From an uncultured Pelagibacteraceae bacterium (GTDB lineage Bacteria > Pseudomonadota > Alphaproteobacteria > Pelagibacterales > Pelagibacteraceae): a DNA stretch of 34,087 nucleotides. This document shows positions 24,666 to 30,062 of the stretch, piece by piece. The notes beneath the pieces were generated by a model that saw only the letters and a program-made list of their open reading frames with translations, was not told the origin of the DNA and ran no database searches. The position numbers were made by a program, and so were the translations under genes. The stretch spans positions 1 to 34,087 of the forward strand of contig CACJWN010000012.1 of NCBI GenBank assembly GCA_902597175.1. Direction: 5' to 3'. Each line of letters begins with the position of its first letter. Position 1 is the first letter of the stretch.

Positions 24666-25166
24666 TTATGCTGCTACAAAGTAGCTTTGTTTATCGTTAT
24701 TGGGTTTAGTAAATAAAATTACGTTATTACTATTAGGAGCAGAGGATTTCTCCTCTGCTGCTATTAATAGTTTTTCTGGGTTAAACGCTTCTTCGCATAA
24801 TGTATGCGCATATCGCGTCATAGCCTCAAGCTGTCTTTTACAACTTCTAAAATGATTAGAAATTTTAGTTCTAAAAACTTTAAAGATAAAAGTTGCAAAA
24901 CCAGTTATCTTCGATAACCCGCTTGCTTCTGGCTTATATTGTATGTTTGAAGTTAAATATTTGCTGTAAGTTTCATTCTTAAGCAAATACTCAGTTACTG
25001 AAGAAAATATATCTTCAGCGTCTTCTACACCAACGCCTCTTTTGACCATATGGCCAATCCAACCATTTCGGTAATTTTTATAAAAATCACCAATTAGTGA
25101 TCGGTACTCATTTACTGACGCTAATCTTGAAATCTGACAAGATGCATCGATACTTTCTCGTGACAT
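24666..25166 (-). CDS. Sigma-70 region-2-only protein (ECF-like, no region 4)
   Basis: A 166-aa protein. Residues ~22-60 look like sigma region 2.1-2.2 (SLIGDFYKNYRNGWIGHMVK then VEDAEDIFSSVTEYLL, compare 'A.DaeDl.Qevfl.l'), and residues ~87-112 like regions 2.3-2.4 (ITGFATFIFKVFRTKISNHF, RSCKR). After that come only ~50 residues, without a helix-turn-helix region 4. So it might bind RNA polymerase or the -10 element but not a normal -35. It has a very strong GAAGGAGG SD, and a ~115-nt leader with a hairpin and a 14-codon ORF. First gene of the GHKL-DruA operon, hence a likely regulator of it. A non-sigma helical protein cannot be excluded. Confidence 0.6.
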   Translation of the reverse strand: MSRESIDASCQISRLASVNEYRSLIGDFYKNYRNGWIGHMVKRGVGVEDAEDIFSSVTEYLLKNETYSKYLTSNIQYKPEASGLSKITGFATFIFKVFRTKISNHFRSCKRQLEAMTRYAHTLCEEAFNPEKLLIAAEEKSSAPNSNNVILFTKPNNDKQSYFVAA

Positions 25167-25189
25167 GTTTCCTCCTTCTGTTCACGACA

Positions 25190-25234
25190 TCAGAGGAACT
25201 TCACAAGTGTATCAATTACATCTTTTAGGAACAT
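25190..25234 (-). CDS. Possible 14-codon leader ORF
   Basis: In the leader of the sigma-like gene, an AGGAG Shine-Dalgarno sequence (plus 25241-25245) stands 6 nt before an ATG reading MFLKDVIDTLVKFL and a TGA stop, ending 24 nt before the sigma-like ATG. Good SD and spacing, but short ORFs like this arise by chance. It might work as a translational attenuator. Confidence 0.35.
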   Translation of the reverse strand: MFLKDVIDTLVKFL

Positions 25235-25252
25235 CGGTGGCTCCTGTTGTGC

Positions 25253-25271
25253 AAAGATCACTCTGATCTTT
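25253..25271 (-). promoter_or_regulatory. Leader hairpin
   Basis: Perfect 8-bp inverted repeat AAAGATCA / TGATCTTT with a 3-nt loop near the predicted 5' end of the sigma-GHKL-DruA transcript; could be an operator or mRNA-stabilising hairpin. Confidence 0.45.
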
Positions 25272-25275
25272 ATTT

Positions 25276-25308
25276 CTTATATATATATACTCCGGCAAAA
25301 AAAGTCAA
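25276..25308 (-). promoter_or_regulatory. Promoter of the sigma-GHKL-DruA operon with CCGGAGTATATATAT element
   Basis: On the minus strand TTGACT (plus 25303-25308), a 17-nt spacer and TATATA (25280-25285) make a strong sigma-70-like promoter. The spacer and -10 contain CCGGAGTATATATAT, which recurs at 25866-25880 in the opposite orientation. Confidence 0.6.
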
Positions 25309-25328
25309 TGATTTAGCCAATTATTTAG

Positions 25329-25832
25329 CTATCTTTTGTGATGATTTACTGAAAACCAATAACAAAATGCGTTTACAAATTTACCTTTCGAGTCAGTTAT
25401 AACGTTTAAAAAACAAAGCATACAATCTTTCGTTGAATTTTTTTTATACCTCAAAACTTGTTTAAGAATCCTCTTATTTAATGGATCAGGCTTACTCCAC
25501 ACACATTTGAGTTCAACGATTAAACCGTTTTTTTTCAGTTTATCTTTTGAAAATTCAAAATCATACCTATTAGTAGTTTTTTTGTTTTTGTGAGTCCTTT
25601 GGTAATTTACAATTTGGCCTAGGTTTGAAAGTTCAAAATAACCTCTTTTAATAAGAGACTCTATTTGAAAAAAGTACCTTTTTCTTTTGTGATTGTTTAA
25701 TTTTTTAAATAAATACTTAAAAGAATATTTCGCATCTATAATAGCTTCTTTTAAACTTAAATTTCCATTCAAAGCATTAAATATGCCGTTTTGAACTACA
25801 TTTCCTATTTGTGCGTGTAATAACTTATTCAT
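25329..25832 (-). CDS. Candidate PD-(D/E)XK nuclease
   Basis: A 167-aa protein. Residues 90-129 fit the PD-(D/E)XK core: YDFEF (Asp91), a charged turn, LIVELKCVW (Glu107-Leu-Lys109) and then KQVLRYKK (Gln125-x3-Tyr129), the Q-x3-Y helix seen in many nucleases of this fold. The order beta-turn-beta(ELK)-alpha is right and the Asp-Glu spacing of 16 is acceptable. The N-terminal half is helical, basic and possibly DNA-binding. No other family seen. It is upstream of and parallel to the sigma-GHKL-DruA operon, with its own promoter and bracketed by inverted copies of the CCGGAGTATA element. The assignment rests on motifs only. Confidence 0.55.
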   Translation of the reverse strand: MNKLLHAQIGNVVQNGIFNALNGNLSLKEAIIDAKYSFKYLFKKLNNHKRKRYFFQIESLIKRGYFELSNLGQIVNYQRTHKNKKTTNRYDFEFSKDKLKKNGLIVELKCVWSKPDPLNKRILKQVLRYKKNSTKDCMLCFLNVITDSKGKFVNAFCYWFSVNHHKR

Positions 25833-25839
25833 ATTATAT

Positions 25840-25881
25840 TATACTCCAGAAAATATCTTTTATATCCGGAGTATATATATG
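25840..25881. promoter_or_regulatory. Inverted TATACTCC / GGAGTATA pair upstream of the nuclease gene
   Basis: TATACTCC (25840-25847) and GGAGTATA (25868-25875) face each other across 20 bp. The right copy extends to CCGGAGTATATATATG (25866-25881), reading rightward with TATATAT as a possible -10; the left copy reads leftward as CTGGAGTATAATATAATATG into the nuclease ATG. GGAG in the left copy could merely be the nuclease Shine-Dalgarno sequence. Likely overlapping divergent promoters or operators. Confidence 0.5.
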
Positions 25882-25904
25882 TAAGCTAGTTAAAGTTCTT
25901 TTAC

Positions 25905-25978
25905 TTAGGTGAAGAGAAACAGCGATGTCTCTTGAGGTATTATAGATTATTTAGCTTCCATACCTGTTGTCCACCTAA
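25905..25978 (+). ncRNA. Predicted three-way-junction RNA / structured leader
   Basis: Three perfect helices nest as a three-way junction: closing TTAGGTG/CACCTAA (7 bp, 25905-25911/25972-25978), hairpin 1 AAGAGA/TCTCTT (6 bp, 25912-25917/25928-25933, 10-nt loop) and hairpin 2 AGGTAT/ATACCT (6 bp, 25935-25940/25960-25965, 19-nt loop). The region is less AT-rich than its surroundings and has no ORF. A rightward TATATAT box ends ~25 nt upstream. It matches no riboswitch core I know. It could be a free small RNA or part of the leader of the downstream small-gene operon. Confidence 0.5.
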
Positions 25979-25984
25979 TCTCCT

Positions 25985-26013
25985 TTCTTAAATTTTAGCT
26001 AGCTCAATATAAT
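25985..26013 (+). promoter_or_regulatory. Possible promoter of the small-gene operon
   Basis: TATAAT (26008-26013) lies 17 nt after a weak -35 (TTCTTA) and 16 nt before the first ATG, which has an AGAGGT Shine-Dalgarno sequence. Confidence 0.4.
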
Positions 26014-26029
26014 TTATGAAAGAGGTAAT

Positions 26030-26278
26030 ATGAAAAAAATAAAAATTACAAACAAAATACTAAAACAGAATGTACATAAATCTATCAAAGATGGCGAACT
26101 TGATCGTTTTAATTTAATATTTAGAGATTGGATCACAAAAGGCATAGCATTGGGTTTGATTAAAAAAAAATTTGAAATTGATGCCTTTAAAAATAAAGCA
26201 ATAGACAATTTCATAAGAAAATCTTCTAAGAAGGTAGGAACGGCTAAGATAAATATTGAAGGAGAGACTTTACATTAA
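26030..26278 (+). CDS. Small protein of unknown function (82 aa)
   Basis: Basic helical protein with no signal peptide; LIFRDWITKGIALGLIKKKFEI is the most structured part. Start supported by AGAGGT SD. Its TAA overlaps the next ATG by one base (TAATG). First of four overlapping tiny genes downstream of the three-way-junction RNA. Not recognised. Confidence 0.6.
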   Translation: MKKIKITNKILKQNVHKSIKDGELDRFNLIFRDWITKGIALGLIKKKFEIDAFKNKAIDNFIRKSSKKVGTAKINIEGETLH

Positions 26279-26568
26279 TGGAAAGAGATTTTGATAAAGC
26301 ATTACAAATTAGATTAGAAGATAGAATGGATAGTTTGAATTATTATTCCTGGTATTTTAATCATCTTAAAATTAATGATGAAATTGAAAAACAAATTTCA
26401 AAAGAAAAACCATTTATGTCTTTTTTAATGAAGTTCATGAACCTACCTATGAATATCTATAGATTTTTTAAACATAATATAATGTTATTTGAATTTTATA
26501 TGTGTGCAAAAGAGGTGGAGTATTTAAAAATGAAGTTAGGACTTATAAAAAAGAGAATAGAGAAATGA
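26278..26568 (+). CDS. Small protein of unknown function (96 aa)
   Basis: Helical, charged protein (RLEDRMDSLNYYSWYFNHLK, then MSFLMKFMNLPMNIYRFFKH with hydrophobic patches that could associate with membrane, then a Lys-rich coiled tail). It shares 1 and 4 nt overlaps with its neighbours, so translation is coupled. Not recognised. Confidence 0.6.
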   Translation: MERDFDKALQIRLEDRMDSLNYYSWYFNHLKINDEIEKQISKEKPFMSFLMKFMNLPMNIYRFFKHNIMLFEFYMCAKEVEYLKMKLGLIKKRIEK

Positions 26569-26768
26569 ATTGGATTAAAAAAAGAACAAAAAAAAGGCTT
26601 CCAAAAGCAAAAGATTTTAAAAATATTTCTAAAGTTATGCTTGCTCATAATATCGATATTTTAAAAGACGAGCTGAGAGAAATAATTGCAGAACGAGATT
26701 TTATTTATGAAGAAAATAAAAAATTAACTAGAGAAAATCTGGAGTTGTTAAAAAGATGTTCACTTTAA
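26565..26768 (+). CDS. Small coiled-coil protein (67 aa)
   Basis: Start chosen at the ATG forming ATGA with the previous stop; an earlier in-frame ATG (26502) would overlap 67 nt. Basic N-terminus (NWIKKRTKKRLPKAKDF) followed by a coiled coil rich in Glu and Leu/Ile (LKDELREIIAERDFIYEENK, then KLTRENLELL). It resembles bZIP-like or phage scaffold-like helices only in general character. Not recognised. Confidence 0.6.
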   Translation: MNWIKKRTKKRLPKAKDFKNISKVMLAHNIDILKDELREIIAERDFIYEENKKLTRENLELLKRCSL

Positions 26769-26854
26769 TTTGGCAGCTTTTAACCAGTTTAATTTTAACA
26801 ATTATATTAGGATTTGGAATTTTTAGTATAATAAAGTTTTTTATAGGAATTTAA
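26756..26854 (+). CDS. Tiny membrane protein (32 aa)
   Basis: A 32-codon ORF overlapping the previous gene by 13 nt encodes essentially one transmembrane helix, LIWQLLTSLILTIILGFGIF plus SIIKFFIGI. The overlap fits the pattern of this operon. Single-helix peptides next to defence genes can be holin-like or type I toxins, but nothing here proves that. Confidence 0.45.
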   Translation: MFTLIWQLLTSLILTIILGFGIFSIIKFFIGI

Positions 26855-26866
26855 TTGTGAATTTAT

Positions 26867-26951
26867 GCTCAAATGGCGAAATAGTCAGACGCGACAAGTT
26901 TTACTTGTTTCACTACGGTGAGTATCAGTGCAAATCTGATTTTGAGCACCA
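26867..26951 (+). tRNA. Degenerate tRNA-Leu-like element with encoded CCA
   Basis: Cloverleaf of class II type: 7-bp acceptor GCTCAAA/TTTGAGC, discriminator A, encoded CCA; D-stem GCG/CGC with Leu-type TGGCG...AGACGCG context; long variable arm TCAC-TACG-GTGA; 5-bp T-stem ATCAG/CTGAT. Unusual: the anticodon stem ACAAG/CTTGT leaves a 5-nt loop TTTTA; forcing a 7-nt loop gives anticodon TTT, wrong for Leu. D-loop G18G19 reads GT and T-loop TTC reads TGC, removing the standard elbow contacts. So it is either a decayed tRNA or a specialised tRNA-like RNA. Confidence 0.6.
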
Positions 26952-26971
26952 TAAGATGACTATATCTTGCG

Positions 26972-26992
26972 GGGAAGGATAGATCCCTTCCC
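26972..26992 (+). terminator. Hairpin after the tRNA-like element
   Basis: GGGAAGG / CCTTCCC stem with a 7-nt loop, 20 nt after the CCA. It has an A-rich, not T-rich, tail, so it may be a processing or stability hairpin instead of a classical terminator. Confidence 0.45.
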
Positions 26993-27007
26993 TGTAAAAA
27001 ATGAATT

Positions 27008-27226
27008 ATGAAAAAAAAGACTAAAGAAAATAATATTATAGATTTTTCCGAAAAGTTTATGGAAAAAAGAGTTCGTCAAGAAAGAAAAAGCTACTCTAAT
27101 AAAATTGTAGGGGAGTGTTATGAGTGCTTAGGTGAAGGTATAGTTTTAGTGGATGACGAAATTATGGAGTGCATAAGTTGTGAAGGAGTAGGTACAATTT
27201 ATTATGGAAAAGAAAATATTAATTGA
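27008..27226 (+). CDS. Small DnaJ-type zinc-knuckle protein (72 aa)
   Basis: Two CxxCxGxG repeats, CYECLGEGIVLV (about residue 38) and CISCEGVGTIYY (about residue 56), form a DnaJ cysteine-rich-type zinc site on their own, with a basic N-terminal 30 residues (KKKTKENNI, EKRVRQERKSYSNK). No J-domain. Such short zinc-knuckle proteins may bind unfolded protein or nucleic acid. It follows the tRNA-like hairpin without a clear SD and precedes rmuC by 28 bp. Confidence 0.7.
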   Translation: MKKKTKENNIIDFSEKFMEKRVRQERKSYSNKIVGECYECLGEGIVLVDDEIMECISCEGVGTIYYGKENIN

Positions 27227-27254
27227 AATTTAACAATAGGAGTATAACGTAGAT

Positions 27255-28286
27255 ATGATGGAGTCGATTATAATAATATTAGTAAGTATTTTGCTAGTTT
27301 TGAATGTTTTTTTATTTTTAAAATTAAAAAATCAGCCAAAAAAAGAAGATGATAATGAACTATCGAAAATTAAAGAGGATATAGGTGGCTTAAAAGAGAC
27401 TTTTAGTCAGTCCTTTAGCAATATGAGCAAAGAGGTCGCCAAAGATATGACTGGGGCTTTAACTCGTGTTGATGAAAAAGTTTCTGTTTTTAATCAGCAA
27501 GTGAGTGAAATTAATAAAAGCCAAGATAATTTTACTAAAATTTTAAGTGGTGTAAAAACTGTCGGTTCATTAGGAGAGTTTGGATTAGAGTCTCTTCTAA
27601 AAGATTTACTTCCAGCATCTCAGTTTATTGCAAATGTTAAAATGAAAGAAGAAACATCTGAAACAGTTGAATTTGCTATAAAACTTCAAGATGTTTTACT
27701 ACCTATTGACAGTCACTGGCCCGTTGAAAAATATAAGGCCATTGGAGATGCTTACAATGCGAATGATAAAGAGGCACAAGCAGAAGCAAGAAAAGATTTA
27801 GCTTCAGCTTTTAGGTTAAAAGCTAAAACAGTTAATGCTAAATATATTTCTCCACCGAAAAGTACAGATTTTGCAATTGTCTATGTTCCCACAGAGGGAT
27901 TATTTGCAGAACTTTCAAGTTATAGGGACCCCAAAACTAAAGAACTTTTATTACAAGAATTGAGAACAAAATATAAAGTTACAGTTTCAGGACCTAATAC
28001 TTTATCTGCATTATTACAATCGTATTATTTAGGTTTTCAAACCCTAAAAGTTCAACAACATGCAACACAAATCTATAGTGACTTAAGAAATATAAGCTCT
28101 AGGTTTGAAAAACATTTTGATGGAATTAAAGATCTTAGAAAGAAGCTAGAACAAGCCATGACTGCGACGGATGGTTTTGGTCGAGACGCAAGATCTATAA
28201 TGAATACACTTGGTAACATAAAAGATCCAGAGCAGGTCACGGACTCCTTGAAAGAAAACCCAGAAAAGATAAAAGTCCTTAAGTAA
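27255..28286 (+). CDS. rmuC: RmuC-family DNA recombination protein
   Basis: Membrane-anchored predicted nuclease-fold protein that limits DNA inversions at short inverted repeats. Seen: N-terminal helix (ESIIIILVSILLVLNVFLFL), a coiled coil to ~residue 95, then the RmuC core: GSLGEFGLESLLKDLLP, IKLQDVLLPIDSHWPVEKY (family 'D.KfPl..Y', changed to D-S-H-W-P), AKYISPPKSTDFAIVYVPTE and SGPNTLSALLQSYYLGF. 343 aa, typical for alphaproteobacteria. AGGAGT SD; sbcB follows after 5 nt, a sensible repair pairing. RmuC also appears near defence genes elsewhere, but here it looks like core genome. Confidence 0.92.
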   Translation: MMESIIIILVSILLVLNVFLFLKLKNQPKKEDDNELSKIKEDIGGLKETFSQSFSNMSKEVAKDMTGALTRVDEKVSVFNQQVSEINKSQDNFTKILSGVKTVGSLGEFGLESLLKDLLPASQFIANVKMKEETSETVEFAIKLQDVLLPIDSHWPVEKYKAIGDAYNANDKEAQAEARKDLASAFRLKAKTVNAKYISPPKSTDFAIVYVPTEGLFAELSSYRDPKTKELLLQELRTKYKVTVSGPNTLSALLQSYYLGFQTLKVQQHATQIYSDLRNISSRFEKHFDGIKDLRKKLEQAMTATDGFGRDARSIMNTLGNIKDPEQVTDSLKENPEKIKVLK

Positions 28287-28291
28287 AAATT

Positions 28292-29710
28292 ATGTCTAAC
28301 TTTGTCTTTTATGATTTTGAGACCAGTTCATCTAATAAATATTGGGGTCAAATCATTCAGATAGGTGCTGTTTTAACAAATGATAAACTTCAAGAATTAG
28401 ATCGTTTTGAAGCAAGATGTAAATTAAATCCAGGGATAATTCCTGAGGCAATGGCTTTGATTGTTAATCAAACCACCCCAAAGATGCTGCAAAGCGCAAA
28501 TTTATCTCACTATCAAATGATCAGACAATTTGTTGAGACTTTAAAAAGATGGGGTAAAGCAACTTATATTGGTTTTAATAGTATCGACTTTGATGAAGAG
28601 TATTTAAGGAACACTTTGTTTCAAACTTTAGAGTACCCTTATTTGACTAGCACTAATGGTAATACAAGAGGCGACCTTTTAAGTTTAGCACGTGCTGCTA
28701 ATTTTTATTATCCAGATACTTTAAAAAATTCAACCAACGCTAAAGGAAACGCTGTATATAAATTAGATCAAATGGCACCTATCAATGGCATTAAACATGA
28801 TGCGCATCAAGCCTTAGGAGACTGTATCGCCACTTTAGAAATTGGAAAAATCATTTTAAATAAAGCACCAAACGTTTGGAGAGCTAGTTTAATGACTACA
28901 GATAAAACTAAAGCACTCGATTTAATTAAAAATGAATTATATTTTTGTACAGACGAGTTTTACTACGGAAAGAGTGTTGCTTTTTGTGAGACATTTGTTT
29001 GCGAACACCCAATTTATAAATGGGCAAAGTGTTTTGACTTAAAGCATGACCCAGATATTTATCTAAAAATGAGCGTTCAAGATCTTAAAGAGGCCATGGG
29101 TAAAAAACCAAAATTTATAAGAACGATCAGACACAATAAACATCCTGTGATCATGAACCCATCATATGCGATGAACTTAGATGAATATAAAATACTTGGA
29201 CCTGAAAAATTAAGAGAAAGAGCCAACAAAATTAAAAACAATAAAGAATTTTCGGAGAAAGTAGCAATTGTTTTAAGAGAAGAGGTTGAAGAGAAGGAGC
29301 AAACTAAATCTCAAGAAGACATACCAGTTGAGGAAAGTATCTATAAAAAATTTACTCCTACAGAAGATAATAAATTAATGAATAATTTTCATGAGATTGA
29401 ATGGGAAAAAAAATTTGGTACTCTTGATAAGTTTCAAGACGAAAGACTAAAATACTTTGGTCATAAGTTATTATATAGAGAGAAACCTGAATTGTTACCT
29501 AAAGAACTATATAATGAAATTCATAAAGATGTTGCATCAAAACTTCTAAGTAAAAATTCAGAAAAATGGAATACGATTCCTAAAACTTATGCAGAAATTG
29601 ATACATTGAGAGTAAAATTTGAGAAACAAGGCAATAAAGAAAATTTGGCCTTCCTTGAAAATATTAACGCATACGTTGAAGATTTAGAAAAAAAATACTC
29701 AAGTGTGTAG
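28292..29710 (+). CDS. sbcB: Exodeoxyribonuclease I
   Basis: 3'-5' single-strand DNA exonuclease of mismatch repair and recombination, 472 aa. Seen: DEDD exonuclease motif I FVFYDFETSSSNKYWGQIIQIGAV, motif II YIGFNSIDFDEEYLRN, motif III KHDAHQALGDCIATLEIGK, then the SH3-like and helical C-terminal domains typical of ExoI. All catalytic acids are present. It follows rmuC closely and probably shares its transcript. Confidence 0.94.
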   Translation: MSNFVFYDFETSSSNKYWGQIIQIGAVLTNDKLQELDRFEARCKLNPGIIPEAMALIVNQTTPKMLQSANLSHYQMIRQFVETLKRWGKATYIGFNSIDFDEEYLRNTLFQTLEYPYLTSTNGNTRGDLLSLARAANFYYPDTLKNSTNAKGNAVYKLDQMAPINGIKHDAHQALGDCIATLEIGKIILNKAPNVWRASLMTTDKTKALDLIKNELYFCTDEFYYGKSVAFCETFVCEHPIYKWAKCFDLKHDPDIYLKMSVQDLKEAMGKKPKFIRTIRHNKHPVIMNPSYAMNLDEYKILGPEKLRERANKIKNNKEFSEKVAIVLREEVEEKEQTKSQEDIPVEESIYKKFTPTEDNKLMNNFHEIEWEKKFGTLDKFQDERLKYFGHKLLYREKPELLPKELYNEIHKDVASKLLSKNSEKWNTIPKTYAEIDTLRVKFEKQGNKENLAFLENINAYVEDLEKKYSSV

Positions 29711-29741
29711 TTGACAATAATCCAAAAATATTTAATTAGAC
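29711..29741 (+). promoter_or_regulatory. Predicted promoter of the thioredoxin gene
   Basis: A perfect TTGACA begins one base after the sbcB stop; a weak -10 (TTAGAC or TAATTA) follows at 16-19 nt. The start site would fall at or near the ATG and no Shine-Dalgarno sequence is present, so the mRNA may be leaderless. Confidence 0.4.
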
Positions 29742-29744
29742 TGT

Positions 29745-30062
29745 ATGGCATTTAAAGACTCCACAGACGAAAAATTTAGCGATCAAATAGGCGGTAGCAA
29801 ACTTTCACTAATCCAATTTTCAGCCTCATGGTGTGGTCCCTGTCAGCAACTTAAACCGATAATAGAGAAAATTTCAAATGATATGTCAGACAAAATAGAT
29901 TGCTATTATCATGATATTGAAAGTCAGCCGAATGAGCCAACCAAGTACTCAGTAAGAGGTGTGCCCACAATTCTTTTATTTAAAGAGGGAAAACTTTTAG
30001 GAACAAAAGTTGGTGCTTCAAGCGAAAAAGATATGCTTGAATTTATTAAACCACATATTTAA
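29745..30062 (+). CDS. Thioredoxin
   Basis: Cytosolic dithiol reductant, 105 aa. Seen: IQFSASWCGPCQQLKPIIEKIS with the active CGPC, the buried charged residue region changed, and YSVRGVPTILLFKEGKLLGTKVGA with the cis-proline VPT loop. Full single-domain length without signal peptide. It overlaps the convergent folC by 4 nt. One of possibly several thioredoxins in the genome; so no trx letter is given. Confidence 0.94.
   Translation: MAFKDSTDEKFSDQIGGSKLSLIQFSASWCGPCQQLKPIIEKISNDMSDKIDCYYHDIESQPNEPTKYSVRGVPTILLFKEGKLLGTKVGASSEKDMLEFIKPHI

Noticed and set aside
19916-25832. Treating the ARH-fold gene as part of the defence cassette
   Set aside because: It overlaps rlmN in the opposite direction and only abuts the cassette by a convergent 4-nt overlap; metal residues are lost.
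25905-25978. Three-way junction as hammerhead ribozyme, TPP or classical purine riboswitch
   Set aside because: None of the invariant cores (CUGAUGA/GAAA; CUGAGA; loop-loop purine motifs) is present.
26894-26909. Reading the tRNA-like element as tRNA-Lys(TTT)
   Set aside because: A 7-nt loop requires dropping position 26 and a G-T pair; the long variable arm and D-arm are of Leu type.
20860-27226. CRISPR array, integrase, transposase or flanking direct repeats
   Set aside because: No regularly spaced repeats and no recombinase gene were seen; I did not find a repeat of the tRNA-like 3' end at the left edge.
27238-27246. AGGAGTATAACG before rmuC resembling the island element
   Set aside because: AGGAGT is well placed as the rmuC Shine-Dalgarno sequence, and the TATATAT extension is missing.
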